Part shown: piece after piece, positions 35,842-49,600 of the stretch | Position numbering within the stretch: the stretch's first letter is position 1 | Layout: each line of letters starts with the position of its first letter | Translations under genes and position numbers: made by a program | Assembly: GCA_022605955.1 (NCBI GenBank) | Contig: JAKCOZ010000059.1 | Location: 868,001 to 932,000, forward strand | DNA from: Rallus limicola | Lineage: Eukaryota; Chordata; Aves; Gruiformes; Rallidae | Direction of reading: 5' to 3' | Length of the DNA stretch: 64,000 nucleotides | The notes under the pieces: generated by a model | The model's database searches: none | Seen by the model: the letters and a program-made list of their open reading frames with translations, nothing else | What the model was told of the DNA's origin: nothing

Positions 35842-38800
35842 AATGATCACGAATGAAACTATCACTAAATCAGAGGAGCAAACAAGGCAGTAACTTGCTT
35901 CCCCAGTGTCTGGTGCGGTAATTGAGACAGAACCATCCCCTTACAGGTGTGTCAGAGCCTGCTTGTGCTGGGAGGGGGAGGCAACCTGAGGAAGTCAGAT
36001 CTTACCAGAAGGAAAAATCTTTTTTGGAGCTGGACCCTACCCATTTTGCTCAGGTGTAGGGAGCTGTTTAAGGCACTTCTTAAGAAAAGAGCATCAAAGG
36101 GAGCCTGAATTTCAACCTGTGTCTCAGTTTCCATGCCGTGTGCAAGTCAGATGTGTTACATGATGTACCAAGCTGGTGTGACCTGTGTGTCTGAAATACA
36201 GCTCAGGCTTGCTAGGTGGGATCTGCTGGGGTTTAAATGCTCCTGTGCAATCTCTTCTTTCTCTCCTTTCTATCTTTCTGGGTAAGTAAGAGAAATCCAC
36301 AGCAATTTCCGTTCCTGTATGCTGTCTCCTTACGAGGTATAGAAGGCAAGAATATCCTGATAAATAAATAATGGCCAGCTGGCAGGACTCTCCTCCATGC
36401 AAGGCACACAAAGGAAGAAGAAAACCCACAATCTTGAAATGTTCCTGGCAGTTGCAGAGTCTCGTAACTATTATTTGTTTTAGGGAGACTGCTAATACCT
36501 TTTGCAGCAGGGTGTTTCCCCTCATTAAATACATCTCGGTTATAGGATGAAATGCAAGAAGTGCAAATCCAGCAGAAATTGACCCTGTTTGGGTACATTG
36601 ATAGCAGAGATTATCATTAATGGAAGATTAAATAGATTACATAAAAAAGGATTTGAATTTGTAGGGCATGTGGACATTTTTTAAAGCCTACAAGCTCTAC
36701 TTTCCTGATACATCTATGCATCTCTGAGGGTACGTGTAAAATTCTCTGAGGCTGCAGTATCCACTGGAGGGGAGGGGGAGAAGGAATGCAATCTGTGAAC
36801 TGCTGACATGGTGTGACCCCAAAGCAAGTATCTGCATCTGCCACTAACAGCTCTTAGAAAGAAAGGGAATTTTTAAAAGCAAATTCATCCTCATTTCACA
36901 GGTTGAGCTGCGTGTTCCTTCTGTGCCCGTTGCTCCAGCTGCTATCGAAATGAAAGTCATGGATCCCATTGTACTGTGTGAATACAAATCTGATACGACA
37001 AATCTGATGCCCCAGCTTTCAAATTAGTGCACACCCTTGTGTGATCCTCTGGCTTGGCGAGGCACATATGTGGGCAGGAGTGGCAGGTTATTTAGCATTT
37101 CACAGCTTTTAAGAAAAGAAGCAGCTGTCTTTATACCAATTCATGTTGCAGTTTGTTTAATTGTTTTAACGCATTAAAATGGGCTCAAAATATGACTTAG
37201 GAAAATGGAAGGCAAATCAAGAGTTACTTCTCCAGAAAGCCAGATGATTGCCCACCTGAAGTAAATGTTGGTAAAGCCTTTTCTTGGTGTGTGTATTCAT
37301 CTGAGGAGATGTTGTGAAATCTCTCACTTTTTTGTGGGTGTGCATAATGACAATAATTCTTGGTTGTGTTTCACTCAAAGTCAAGTTATCTGTTAGCTGT
37401 TTTGAAAGTTCTTGATGAAGATCCTTCAGGTTCTGACTAAGCAAAAGCCACTTACTCATCATATCTCACTCTGTGTCTTGTGCCTGCATGTGTTTCTCGT
37501 GATCACGCACGGACTATGGCTTTTCAGCATGAACCTCTTTATCCAGTGCTCAACAGAAAAATCAATCATTGATTTAGAAGGATAGTCTAGCCTGTAGATC
37601 AGAAAAATCAACCGACTGACTGGAGCACCAGTGAGGTTTTATTTTTATCAAGTCATTGGTTTCATTTCTAAAGAGTCATGCCCTGATTTTTCCAATATGC
37701 ATTTTTCATGGTAGTCTGGGTTCTTCAGTAATGTTATTATCTTTAAATTGAGATACTGTACTTGTAAGAATTCCTGTGTGAATTCAGCTATGAAATAGCG
37801 CTGTGGTTTCTCTTGTGTTCATATGACCAAAGGCTAATGCAGAGAACCAAGGTCAGACAGGTGGGGCTCAACTAATGCATAGTAACTGAGGAAAGAGATG
37901 TTACAGAACTCTCTGTCAATATATCTTGTGGAGTCCAATGGTGACCTTTTTTTATGAGTCCAGACGGCAGCCTGAGTGGACTTTGATTTCCCGCTAAAGA
38001 TTTCCTGGCCCAGTCGTTCATCCTAGTCATATCTCTGTCTGTCTTGTTATGCACGGCATGGGTTCAAGTAACAAGCATCTGGCAGCTGAACTGTTACCAA
38101 CACTGACATTTTGGTAAAAGCTGTTTGTTTTATTTTGCACTGACTCAAATATCTTTTTCACATTAAGGATGACACTTAGATGGAACTGCGGGGTTTTCAC
38201 CAACTGGAGAGTGTTGTGGGAGGTGCCAAACCATAGTAAAACCAGACCTACTCTTCCTAGAGCTCTAAAACGTTCTGCCAACAAATGACATGTATCTGTG
38301 AACACTTCGCATTATGATCATGAGCTGTCATTGAAACTGAAGGGAGCACACATGACTTTAAAGCACGTGCCTGTAGCATTGACTAAGATTAATATGTCAG
38401 TTATTTATCAATTTATAATGCATCAAAATCTCTTGAATTAAAAAAAAACAGGCAAAACTGAAATGAACTGGGAGTTCTGAAATCATTTGCTGCTTCTTCA
38501 TACCCACTTACTTTCTATTCACATACCATGAGTCAACATACCACAGACATGATTAGATTTGTGTTTCCCATCTTAAATGCTTGTCAACAGGAAGGCTACC
38601 ATCAAGATAAAAATAATAAATACAGAATTGTATTTGCACCACTGGAGTGGAAGCTATTGTAACTTATTTTATTTTTAATATTTTACAGTAGTAATTTATT
38701 TCACCTGTTTCAATTAAGTTGGATGACAGTGGATTTAATTCTGTTTTCCAATTCTAATCTCCTTTATAGTTAGGAACTAGCACAGCTATCTCTGGGTTCA

Positions 38801-41800
38801 TAGGAAAGTGGAATGCTTAAATATGTCCCACTCACAGATACATACATTGGCTCTATTCAGATGTATTTCCTCTTTTTTTCCGTTATTGAAGTGTTTGTTG
38901 GAATCCCATGACCTAGGAGAGATTTCACAGCACTAGTATGATGAGAGGAAGGGATATGGCTGAAATTACACTATGCTGCCTTTTAACCCTGAAGAAAATT
39001 CTTCTGGGGGCTCTAAGGGTTCTCATTACATTGATTTAACCCGTGATAGCTAGTAAAAGCAAAGCCTTGCATTTTATTTGGCATATTTCTTTTAGCATCC
39101 ATACAAGGGCATTATGTGATATATTATATGTTGACAACAAAATACCATTATTAAATTAAAGTATTGATTCATTGCAAAGTATTATGCTAAAGTAATGTCA
39201 GTGGTTTTTCTAAACCCACGGAAAATGGAAATTAAAAATTAAAGCAAAAGACCTGTCTCTATCTACAGTATTGTGTCTAATGTTGCAGTACATTTATCAT
39301 CTGACTCATTGCTTTGAAACCTCCTGCAAAGCCCAGTAAATACTTGGATTGGTATGGCTTTGGCTTTGGTTTTAGCTTTAAGTTCTATAGCTCATGTGGC
39401 TTTCAGGAAGTACCTAAAACATACTAGTGTTTTGTTTTGTTGATTTCTCCCCTAACTTGTGTAGATACAAACTGCACAAGGAAAGGTGCCTAGTTAAGTC
39501 TCATAGGACTGCCTGATCACAAGCATAAATAAATAAATGAAATAAACCTGGAGACCTCTGTATGCCTCTGAGCCTGGTGATTTCTTTTTGAGACTGCAGT
39601 TGGAGCAAGTTTGCAGTACTCCTGTCTTAACAGTGCATTTGTGTGTGCACACAGGTGCACACACATGCAAAATACAAGCAGCTTGCACATTACCTGTCCT
39701 GCATTTACACAGCACCTGTTTTTTGAGGAGGGTCAGGACTTCAAAGACTGCATGCGGCAGCTTCAGGATCAGTCTCTGCTAAGCAAGACCGTTGCTTTGG
39801 TTGTGGTGCTAGTTCTTGCAGTGTAGGTCAGAAAAGACACCCAGTGGTTTCATTGTAGCTAACTAGACCTAATGCCAAGTTAAGTTTGTCTTTTTAATTT
39901 GGAATTCTCTTTAAGGTTCTGCTGTGTGGAGGGTTCCTTGTCACTGTTGCTATTAAGTATGTAGGTACAGGGTTTTTTTCCTGCATTGCAAGAGTTGACA
40001 AAACAAGAGTTAGGAAAACCAATGAGATACTTTGTGTTATGGAGATGATCCCTTACTCTATGGGACTTAGTTCTTGGATCGATACATTCAGGGTTAAAAG
40101 TGTCATTTAATAAGGCGGCTGTGCTCCAGATCAAAGCTAGGGCCGCGTTTTCTTGTTGCTCAGAACTAAATTTCCAAGGTGGACAGCTCTTAAACCTTTC
40201 ATACTTTTACCTTCCCCTTCATACCGAATCTCAAGCCACTCCACTGAGTAAAGTACATCTTCAGTGGAGGAAAGCAGGTCCCTGTGAGGGCTGAGCGGAT
40301 GGGTTTGTCAGGCAAAGGCACTTCTGCCCAGGAGAAGGCAGAGGATGAGCCTTCAAATGGCTTCTAGGGAACACACAGAGGAAGTAAATGCACATAGGTG
40401 GACAAGTGCTTTTTGAGTGGGTTTTTGCTTTTTATCACACAGCTTTCTGCAGTCCCTTGGTAAATGCATTCAAGAGCAGAAAAATTAATAAAGCAGCCAT
40501 GAGGAATATTAAAATAGCAACTGCATTTATGAATTTCAGTGTCCTTTTCATAGACTAAATACCTAATTAGATCAATTCTTCCCAGTTAAATTTGTTGATA
40601 GCAGGGGAAAAATACATTTATTAAATGTTTATTGCTAACTGTATTCAGCAACTGTTTCTGGAATTTTATCAATATGTTCAATATTACTCTAGTAATATTT
40701 ACAAGTATAGAAAAAGTATGGAAGCACTAGAATTTTTTCCCAGCATTCCATCTTTTCTGTCTTTCAGGGGCAGCGTTTTGCTTTTCCAAAGCTGGCTTTC
40801 TCATGTAGCCTCTAAATAGGAGAGTTCTATGACTTTCAGTCTTTTCTACAACATACTGCTTTCTTGTATTTTGCACTCATCAGGCAGATGCATGTTAGCA
40901 GTGTGTCAGTATCGGCAGTGTGGAGGGTGTTCTTTGTAGAAAAATGATTTGGTGTTTTAATCTGTATGAAAAGACTTCTACTGAGACGTTTTGTAACTTT
41001 GTTAGAAAAGAATTCAAGAAAAAGTACTCTGATAGTATTCCATGTAGAAGCTGTGCTGAATTCAGTAGCTTAGAGTCTTTGGTTTTTATAATGAGATAGC
41101 TATATGGCCCAATTTTGCACACGTTGGTCTAGGTTAGGGCGTGCAAGTGATGCCTTTTCTTTTTTGTAGAGTTGTGCATCTGCAGAATGAGGGTCAATTT
41201 ATGTGAACATCTGTGTGATTAAATCTGTTACTGTGTCTTAGAGTGCAGTGTGAAAGCTTTCAAAACATGCCTGTATAAATAAATGTACATCAGCTTTAAA
41301 GTGCTGCTTTTTAAAAGTTGTCAGCATTATTTAAATGTGCTTATTAGAACTGAGCTTCCATTAGTTCCACTAGAACATTTTCTTTTTTGTGTGTGTTTAG
41401 CACCACCATGAAAAATGTACCGTTATCCTGTTTATTCTTTGTCTGAAATATGCTCTGTAGTAAAATCTTTGTGTTCTGGGGGACTGTAGTTGCTTAGGAT
41501 CCAAGACATGTGGGTCATGAATTTTTTTGCACATCACTTTTAAACAATTTCCTTACAGGACCTTTTTTAAACTATCCCAGAAAAGAATACTTCTGGTTTT
41601 GTACAGTTTTTTCCTGTATCACCTCCTCAGCAAGATACATGCCAACACCGGCTCTCTCCTAACGCTTACAGGTAGAAAATGTTTTCTCAAGCATTAGGGA
41701 TGTCAACTTGTATTTTAAGGTTTACTTATTTTCTGAAACCAAACTTGTGAAATTATTGTCATGTTCTTCATTTCACAGCATCTTTACTGCTAAAGTTCAA

Positions 41801-42869
41801 GACTGTAGCTCAGTAGGAACTGAGCCTTGATTGCTGGTTGTTACCAGATAGAGGGGCTATAGCACTGTGCAACAGCAAACCATTAAATTAGTATTAATAG
41901 CAAAGAGCCTCTTTTCCAGATCTGATTATTCTCGCTGATGTTAGAACTTGTAAAGCAAGCATTTGAGATTAGATGGAGTTAGTCTCTTGGAAGGGCTTTG
42001 CTGGTCTGTTTTTGCTGCCATGACAAGGGTCGTTTTCTAATGTGATTGGCAAGAAAGGTAGAAATTGTACTGTCTAGCTTGCAGTTCCTGTGCTGCTTCT
42101 AAATGTAATCAGAATTTCAACAAAACTAAAAAACTTGCATCAAAAAGTGTTGCTAATCTGCAGAATTATGCTGCATTGTGCAATGCTAATGTTTACTTAT
42201 GTCTCCCAGTTTAGTGCATAATGAAATAGCATTTCCAGTAGTGTGCTCAGAGTGGCTGAGAGTTGTAGCTAGCTAGCCTGCTTGGTGACTCAGTAATACT
42301 CTTGAATATTTAAAAAAAACCCAAACTAGGGAATATTTGTTACCTTTGCTACCTTCCCCTCGCCCCCCCTCCCCAAGTTGAATTATAGCTCTCTCACCTC
42401 CTGTACTATCATTAAAATAGCAAAGACATTCCAGAAATTGTGACTTGGGATTGATTGTGTGATACTTGTTAAAAATGTCTATTAATTGCCTTCCAAAGGG
42501 GTGTGCTTTGTTAGTGTTTTTATAAAAGCAGTCTTTTGTGGAGAGGAAATTTTCTTGTTCAATCTGTCAGTGAATTTACACAAGAGATGGGGGGGTAGTA
42601 TTTGAAGCCTAGAGATAACATACACTGAAATGAGATGGTGATTTTTCTGCCATTTAATGGTATCAAATATGAAATCTTTGCACTGCCAGGGTTCATTGGG
42701 CATTGGGTTCAGGAACTTAACTGAGGGGATTATTCTGATGAGTGTCAGTGCTCCTGATTTAGAAGGGTAGAGGTACTTTTATAATTATTTCATAAGTAGC
42801 TAAACCACATTAGTCTTTAGCCTGAAATCTGGCCCAGCTTCATAAGGGTCATAATGTTAAAATTCAATC

Positions 42870-42982
42870 CTCTCTGGTTTTTTTTGGTTTTTAATTTGAA
42901 TGTGGGTTTTTTTGTTTTTCTTTTTTTGTTTGTTTGTTTAGTTTGGTGGTTTTGTTTTTGTAGGGTTGGTTTGATTTTTTTA
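42870..42982 (+). repeat. T/G-rich low-complexity block
   Basis: About 110 bases consist largely of T runs broken by G or GG, including a GTTTGTTTGTTTA portion near 42928-42941. An apparent minus-strand frame across it is rich in Lys and Gln for this reason and is not a gene. Confidence 0.8.
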
Positions 42983-44217
42983 AATAACTGAAAAGCCAAA
43001 CTGGCATGTATAAATACATACATACAGCAGTGAATTTTTCCTTAAGCCTTTTGGGCTTCTTTTGCTTTTAGATCACAGTTGTTTTATACCTTACGCTAAT
43101 AGAACACACCAAATACTTCATAGGGTCATACAGCTCTCAATGTAATGAAGTTGATTGTAATCAGTTTCCATCAATCAAAACCGCTAGAAAAATACAGTTT
43201 GCAAACTAAAACAGTTTCTATATCTAACAGGTGAAAATAGTCATTGAACACTGTTTCTGAGTTTATAGCATGCATGGATTTGAATTCACTGATTCTCTCA
43301 AAGCAATGTGGAAATGAAGTGATCTGCTGCTAAACTGAGACTATGTACTTCTGCAATAGGTTTTGTAGTTCACGTAGGCTCTCCCCTACTAAAGCTTCTC
43401 TGTTAGGTGGTGCTGACTTTGCCTCAACTACCTTCTGAACCATGATGATGACGGACTCCATGCTCATAGTGATAATACAAGCAACACAGAAAGTGCAGTA
43501 TCCTTTTAAGGATACTTTTAGAGTAACAGGATTTACAGTCTGAAGCTTTATTTGTACTGGGAAAGGTGAACGTTTTCACTTGGTGACTGCTGTCGCCTTG
43601 CCTTAGAGAAGAAAGGTGGTGGACAGGCAGTGAAGATGATGGGGTGAGCTGGACCCATCATGTCCAAGAAGCTCATCAGCAGAGTTCGGACTGATCTGGG
43701 AAGACACAGCCTTTGCCTTGGCTCTGTCAGCATTAACTATCCTGCCTTGTTCTCTACAAAAGCGTGGAGGGAAAGAAGTGTTTCTAATACCTTTTCATAT
43801 CTGGAGCACATTCATTACAGAGGCTTACTTAGTCCTAAATGAAAAGCAAGAATAGTAACTTAATATTTTAAATTGGTTTTAGAAATATCTGCCTGCGGTA
43901 GGGAATTCTTACAGGTTTTACTTCTTGGATGGCTGGATTTAATCAGAATATATGAAGCTGAAATATTAGTGTGTGATATGTTTAAGAGGGGAAGAAAGAA
44001 GAGCCTGATATTGAAAAGGATATTTTCTAGGAGATTAAAGAGATTGCCTACATTGACTGACTTTTGGTAGCTGGGTACCCTACAAGGCTTCATTGCACCT
44101 TGTGTTTACATACATTTGAAAAGCAACCCTCTAGTGCCTTGGCAGATGTAGCGGATTTGTAGCCAGCCACAGCTTTGCTGCTGTGATGTGTATCTATAAC
44201 CTTGAACATAGGCAGCT

Positions 44218-44239
44218 TGAGGAGCTACTGAGCTCCTCA
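44218..44239. repeat. Perfect 9-bp inverted repeat (hairpin)
   Basis: TGAGGAGCT at 44218-44226 pairs exactly with AGCTCCTCA at 44231-44239 around the four-base loop ACTG. It is an isolated structure in NRG3 intron 1. Confidence 0.8.
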
Positions 44240-46651
44240 TTCCTGGTTTGTTTACAGTGCGTATTTTGGTAACACGACTATGTATTTATTCAAGTTAAAT
44301 AATGATTAAAATACATTTATCCCTGATTTTTAGCAATGAGCCTGGCTGTTGACTGATGTACCTGTAGAAAATTAAATGTATTGGACAGGCCTAAGCTAGA
44401 AGTCCTTGCTGTAAAGAGGTTATTGTTGGTAGAGTACTACTGTGAGGATGAGGTATACTAGTTGATAAAAAGATTAATAATTCTTGTGAGAGGTTTTATT
44501 TGGGTATTGTGCGAGAATTTTGTTTGTTTAAAAATGGTGTGCATTTATAAGGGAGCTTACTTTTTAAAATGCTTTCAAGAAGATACTGCAAGATTATATC
44601 TACTTAAATACATTACATTTGAATTATTTAACTAGAGATTATTATTTCAACCATCCCTTAACATTCCAACACCTTCTAAATAATATTTTTTCAGATTTGT
44701 AATCCTGTTTATTAATGCAATCTATATGGCAGCACAGACTCTTAGACTTCTTCCTTAACAAATACTACTTAAAAATAAATTAATTATATTTTTGTATAAA
44801 ATTGGAATCTGAGGAACTTCTCATGTAAGTATTAAGTGGGAGCCATAGGCTGCTCTGCATTTCTGTAAGAATCATGGCAAGAAGCAGGATAGACCACAGA
44901 CAGGCACTAGACTGAATGTTTTACATGAGAACTAGTAATTAAAGCTTGTTAAAGAATTTAGAGTCCAAACATAATGAAGCTCTTCTAATTATCACAAGAT
45001 TTTGGTCCAACTCTCTATTGGCAGAGAGATAATTAAACGCTTCTAAGTTCAGTTCAGCTTTGCATAAATGAAGGTTGGGATAATCGAAACACATAAATAA
45101 ATGGAATAGGAGGATGTTAGATTAAATATATGTGATATGCAATTTCAGTAGTAGTTCTAGAAAACAAGTTGATAGGAAAAAACCTCAAATCCTACACATA
45201 GTAGCAGAGATTCAACATATTTTCCTGTCGTTGTTAGTTACTTTGTATTATGATTTCTTAGGTTACAGAACAAAAAACTTTTCTTGCTGGATTTTGAAAG
45301 GTTTTATGCTGTACTGCATTGGATGAGGATACTTTGTATGGATAAACTTGTGTGCTGCATTGTTGTCTGTGGAGTTCTGCCCTTTCTTGTTAAAACTGTG
45401 TGAAATTACCTTGACTTTCCACTGCCACCAGAAAAAAGGGTGAATTTGACAGTGTAGAGCCTTTATAAAAGACAGCTGCTATTGAATGACTTCATTTTCA
45501 CAATTGCAGTTTGCTTATTAGTCTGCAGTTCATCCCCAACAGTTGTTCAAACCTCAGTGAAAGTAACACACCATAGATTATTGCTTACTGAAAATTCAGA
45601 GACCATGCGTGGTCACTTCTTTTCTTCAAGCTCAGGTTTTCTGATTTGTGAAATAAAAAACATGGTAAATAGGCACAGATGAGAAGGAAGAGGTGCATTA
45701 AGGAAATGCAGTATAATCTTATCTTAAATTTTAGCAAATACCTGGTATCCTTGGTTGTGCCATTGGTTGTGTATGTAATCAATAATTTTCTGACAGTGAA
45801 ATCTATTAGACTTTAGTATTAAAGAGGAAGGGAAGGAAGCTTTTAATTTTTTAGGTGATTTAAAAGTGTATCTCTCCATATAGCCAAGATATGTCCCTGA
45901 ATAACAGGGGTGTATCTGACAGCAGGGCAGGCTGTATGTGAGACACTCTAACAAGCCAGTTCCTCTAGTTCATAATTCTTTATTTTTATCCTGCAGTGAA
46001 TTTGGGACACTCATTAGACCAAAACCTGCCATTATAACAACCCCATTTAAATCTTTCTGGCCTAACTTTATAGTCAGTTGTCACCGGGAATTTTAGTAAC
46101 TACTATGTTTTATATTGCTGTCTTGTTATATTTTAGAACTGAAGTGTTATTGTTGCCATATCTCACATCACAAGGAAGAAACACTTTCAGTATGGTGTAG
46201 TCTTCTATAGATAGAGTCAAAATGCTCTCTGAGTAGGTGGGATCCTTAGCCAAATCCAAATCCAATGAGATAAGTGAGAATAAGTAGGCTCTAGCTAACA
46301 TTTAAAATAAACAGTTACAAAGGAGCAACTTGCTTAGCCTAGTCTGTTGTTCAGCATTTGCTCATAGCTGACTTATATTAAATTTAGCTATGCTGGTCTA
46401 TAGGGGAAAAAAGTCTTTTCTAACAATAATAACATTTATTAGAAGAGATCTCAGGTGGCAAATGAGGCAAGGTTTGTAGGAGAGATGTTCTAGTAGATCA
46501 ACTAACACAACTGGAGAAAAATTGTCAGATGCTTATTCTGTGTCTCATTGGCAAGGTGATGTATCTGATTTTCCTTTCACTTTCCAACCTTTTTCCAACA
46601 GTAGGATCCTAGCATCAACAGAGTTTTAGGTTGGGTTTGTTTTGTTTTTTT

Positions 46652-46667
46652 TAATTAACTAATTAAC
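46652..46667. repeat. TAATTAAC tandem pair
   Basis: Two perfect copies of the 8-bp unit TAATTAAC follow a T-rich run. The unit contains a homeodomain core, but a two-copy repeat in AT-rich intron may be incidental. Confidence 0.6.
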
Positions 46668-49600
46668 TGAAAATGTTCTTCATAGCTTGGACTGACATAC
46701 TTAGCTTTGAAGTGTCAATAGATAAGCTTGCTAAGGAGTGTCCTATTTGCTTATTTGTTCTGCTCTTAGGTTTGGGGTTTAAAATCAATGTCCTTATCAG
46801 AGAAACTTAACAAAGGTGGGTAAGAAACTGTCTATCATCTTAAAATTGTTAAATATTCAGATTGTCTTAGTAGTTTAGGGAATGTTTTAATAGCATTAGT
46901 TATTACTGAAGATTAATACTGTGTTAACACCAAGACGTATGACCCCAACACAGACATTCACATTGAAGGCTCACTAATTATGAATTTCAAAGCCTATATG
47001 AAATGATTTATACTGGTGCTTGAAAATATGTTTTGGTAATAGCCTTTTTAATGCCTTTAGGACGTTTAATTGCCATTAAGTGGCATAATCTGCTGTTTGG
47101 AATGGATAGCTGGGAGTATTTTGGTTGCAAATAGGATAATGAAATGGATTGAAAACAACAAGGAATAATAAATGAGTGAATCTGTACTATTAACAACCAG
47201 CTTGGGCTCAGCATCCTGATTAGGACTGGAGTCTATGGTGTGCACGACCTAAGGTGGGATGTCTTTTTCCCCAGGCAATCATGGGGTTGACTACAGGGAC
47301 TGATCCTGTCCTTGCTGAAGTAGTACTAAAGTTGTATTCCTTTTAAAAAAAGTAGATTAAGCCTGTGGATCTTCACTTACTACTACTAAAGTTGGTGGAA
47401 GCTCTGCACGTGGCTTGTGAGGGGACAGATTCAAACTCGTTCAGTCTCCCGCAGTCATGCCCAACGGGAATTCCCGTTTACTGAACAGTGGGCTAGTATC
47501 TGTCTAGAAAGTTTTTGACAGGTTTTTTATATTCTGCATGATTCTCAGTTATGCTGTTGATCTTGATTTGTAACATTTGTATCACAATCTCATTACATGA
47601 GCATCAAAGCAATAAAATGGTTTGTGTTTTCAGATGGGTTTGCTTTAAAAATAACTTAAAAGTTACATCTTTCCAAGTGGTATGCCCCATTCCTTTCCGT
47701 GTATTTCATGGAAGTGAGGATGGTGCTGAATTGGTAGTCAGATAAGAATTAGGAGAGATTAAATGATTTTTGGGGGGTTTCTTAGTTTGAAGTGATTGCC
47801 TTGCCTTGAAATTTTCTTGAGGGTCTGCAAGTGCAGCTTTGCTAATGATGTTTGTCATTAGTAAAGAAAGCTGTGCTATGAACTTCAGGCTTTAAAAGGA
47901 GAGAGTATGAAAAAAAAATTTAAAAGAAGCTTGTGAGATGAATAGTTGAAGTAACGTAGTATTTACCCATTTTGTAAGTTAAGGCAGCAGCATTTTATAA
48001 TCTAAATAGTCACTGCACTAATCCTGGAGAATCGAAGACCACCTTGGTGACTGTTTTGAGCCAATATTTACTCTAATGTGAAACAAATGGCTGATGGAGG
48101 TAGACCACTGGTATTACAAACAAACCTGTTTGTGACTCGTATTTTTTTTGTGAGCTTCATGTAAGAGTCATGGGTGGTTAGAATTTCCCTTCAGAAGTCT
48201 CCGTTCAAGAGAAGTGTCTTGTTCTTCAGAAAGCAGAGTCACACGCTTTTGCAGCTTCAAGCTGAAACAGTTCTTTAAGAACGGAACATCCAGAGGTTTC
48301 AAATCTTAATAAAGATTTACGTTTTAAAATGTTGAAGTCTTCAACCCTTTATTAAAAAGTTCAGAGGGGAAAAAAAAAACCCACACAGTTCTCCAAAGCT
48401 GTAGGCACTTTCTCTGTAAACCATGTGAAACTCTACCAAATGACCGACTTGTTACAGCGACAAGCAGTTGATTGTGTAACTAGTATGCATAGTCACTGTG
48501 AAACACATCACAGACAGTGTGATTTTTAGATTTTTTTTGTAAACACACCTCAAATAAAAAAAATCAAACTGTGTATGTTGAGTTTTTACATGAAATCAAG
48601 ATAGGATCAAAGGAGGGTTTGGTACTGCATGTTTCTAAAATTAACTTCGGTTTTAGGCTTAATCTTGCAATAAGCATGGAATCTAAAATACTCTGTTATA
48701 TTTGCTTCCAAAGCATAGACTGGTAACTATATAGAAATCTCATTGATGGGTTCTGTAGAATCTTTGAAACAGAGACATGTAACAGTTACTCCCAAGTAAT
48801 GTATTATTTGTAGGACACGTGCAAGTGAACCTAAAATAAGTTGTCTGTCTTCATTTCATTTTTCAGATATATGCCATGCTGCCTGTGCTTTACTGACAGA
48901 GTGAAATTGTGAATGCTGTTTTCAGTGTTCTGCGCCAATTATTCCATTGTTGCTGTTCAGTTAACCTTTTCCAGAAATGCTGGGAGAGAACAGGACAGCA
49001 GAGGGAGGTAGGAACAGAGGTCTTGTGCTCAGAGGGAATGAGAAAGACAGATTTAGAATCTCAGGAGGTCAGAACAGCTAGTGGAATTGTATGTATAGTG
49101 AAGGTTCAGCATGCTTTCTCAGATGCCTGATTTATTATGATAAAACTTCTGCAGTAGGTGAATTATTGAAGAGCTAAGGCCCCAGGATGATGCACTGTGC
49201 CTACAGTCCAGTGATACGTTCTGGGATCAGTTCCTGTTGTGCTTTCTAGCAAGATCCTGTAGGATTTCTCCCAGGGATTCACCTGGGGTGGGTGGCACTA
49301 CTGAAGAGAAAGAAGCTTGAGAGAGAATTCCACATATCACAGGCCGTTTTGGTGGATCTTTTCAATTTCTCCAACAGAAAGATTGTCAGCAAGTTGAACA
49401 TGCTGTTTTGTCCATTCCACCTCTGTTCTGAGTCAAATGAACATTTGATGTCATCATTATCTTCACCTGAGCACACAATTGTCCACCACCTCTGAACTTT
49501 GTTGAAAAGCTGCCATAAGTCTCAATGAACAATCATGCCCCAGAAGATCAAGTTCACCACAATTTTGGTGACAGCATTCTTATTTTTCTTTTAGTAGTAT

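Larger units (their letters stand above)
34558..42869 (+). other. NRG3: NRG3 intron 1, proximal part
   Basis: This is transcribed but non-coding sequence following the exon 1 donor. The first 700 bases remain CpG-rich as the island's downstream shore. After that the DNA is AT-rich with no exon-like segment I can support. It carries the G-rich stretch at 35804 and the POU-like site at 35628. NRG3 is known for a very large first intron in mammals, which fits the absence of the EGF-encoding exon here. Confidence 0.8.

Noticed and set aside
42817..43023. Minus-strand Lys/Gln-rich frame
   Set aside because: It is produced by the T/G-rich low-complexity block, not by coding sequence.
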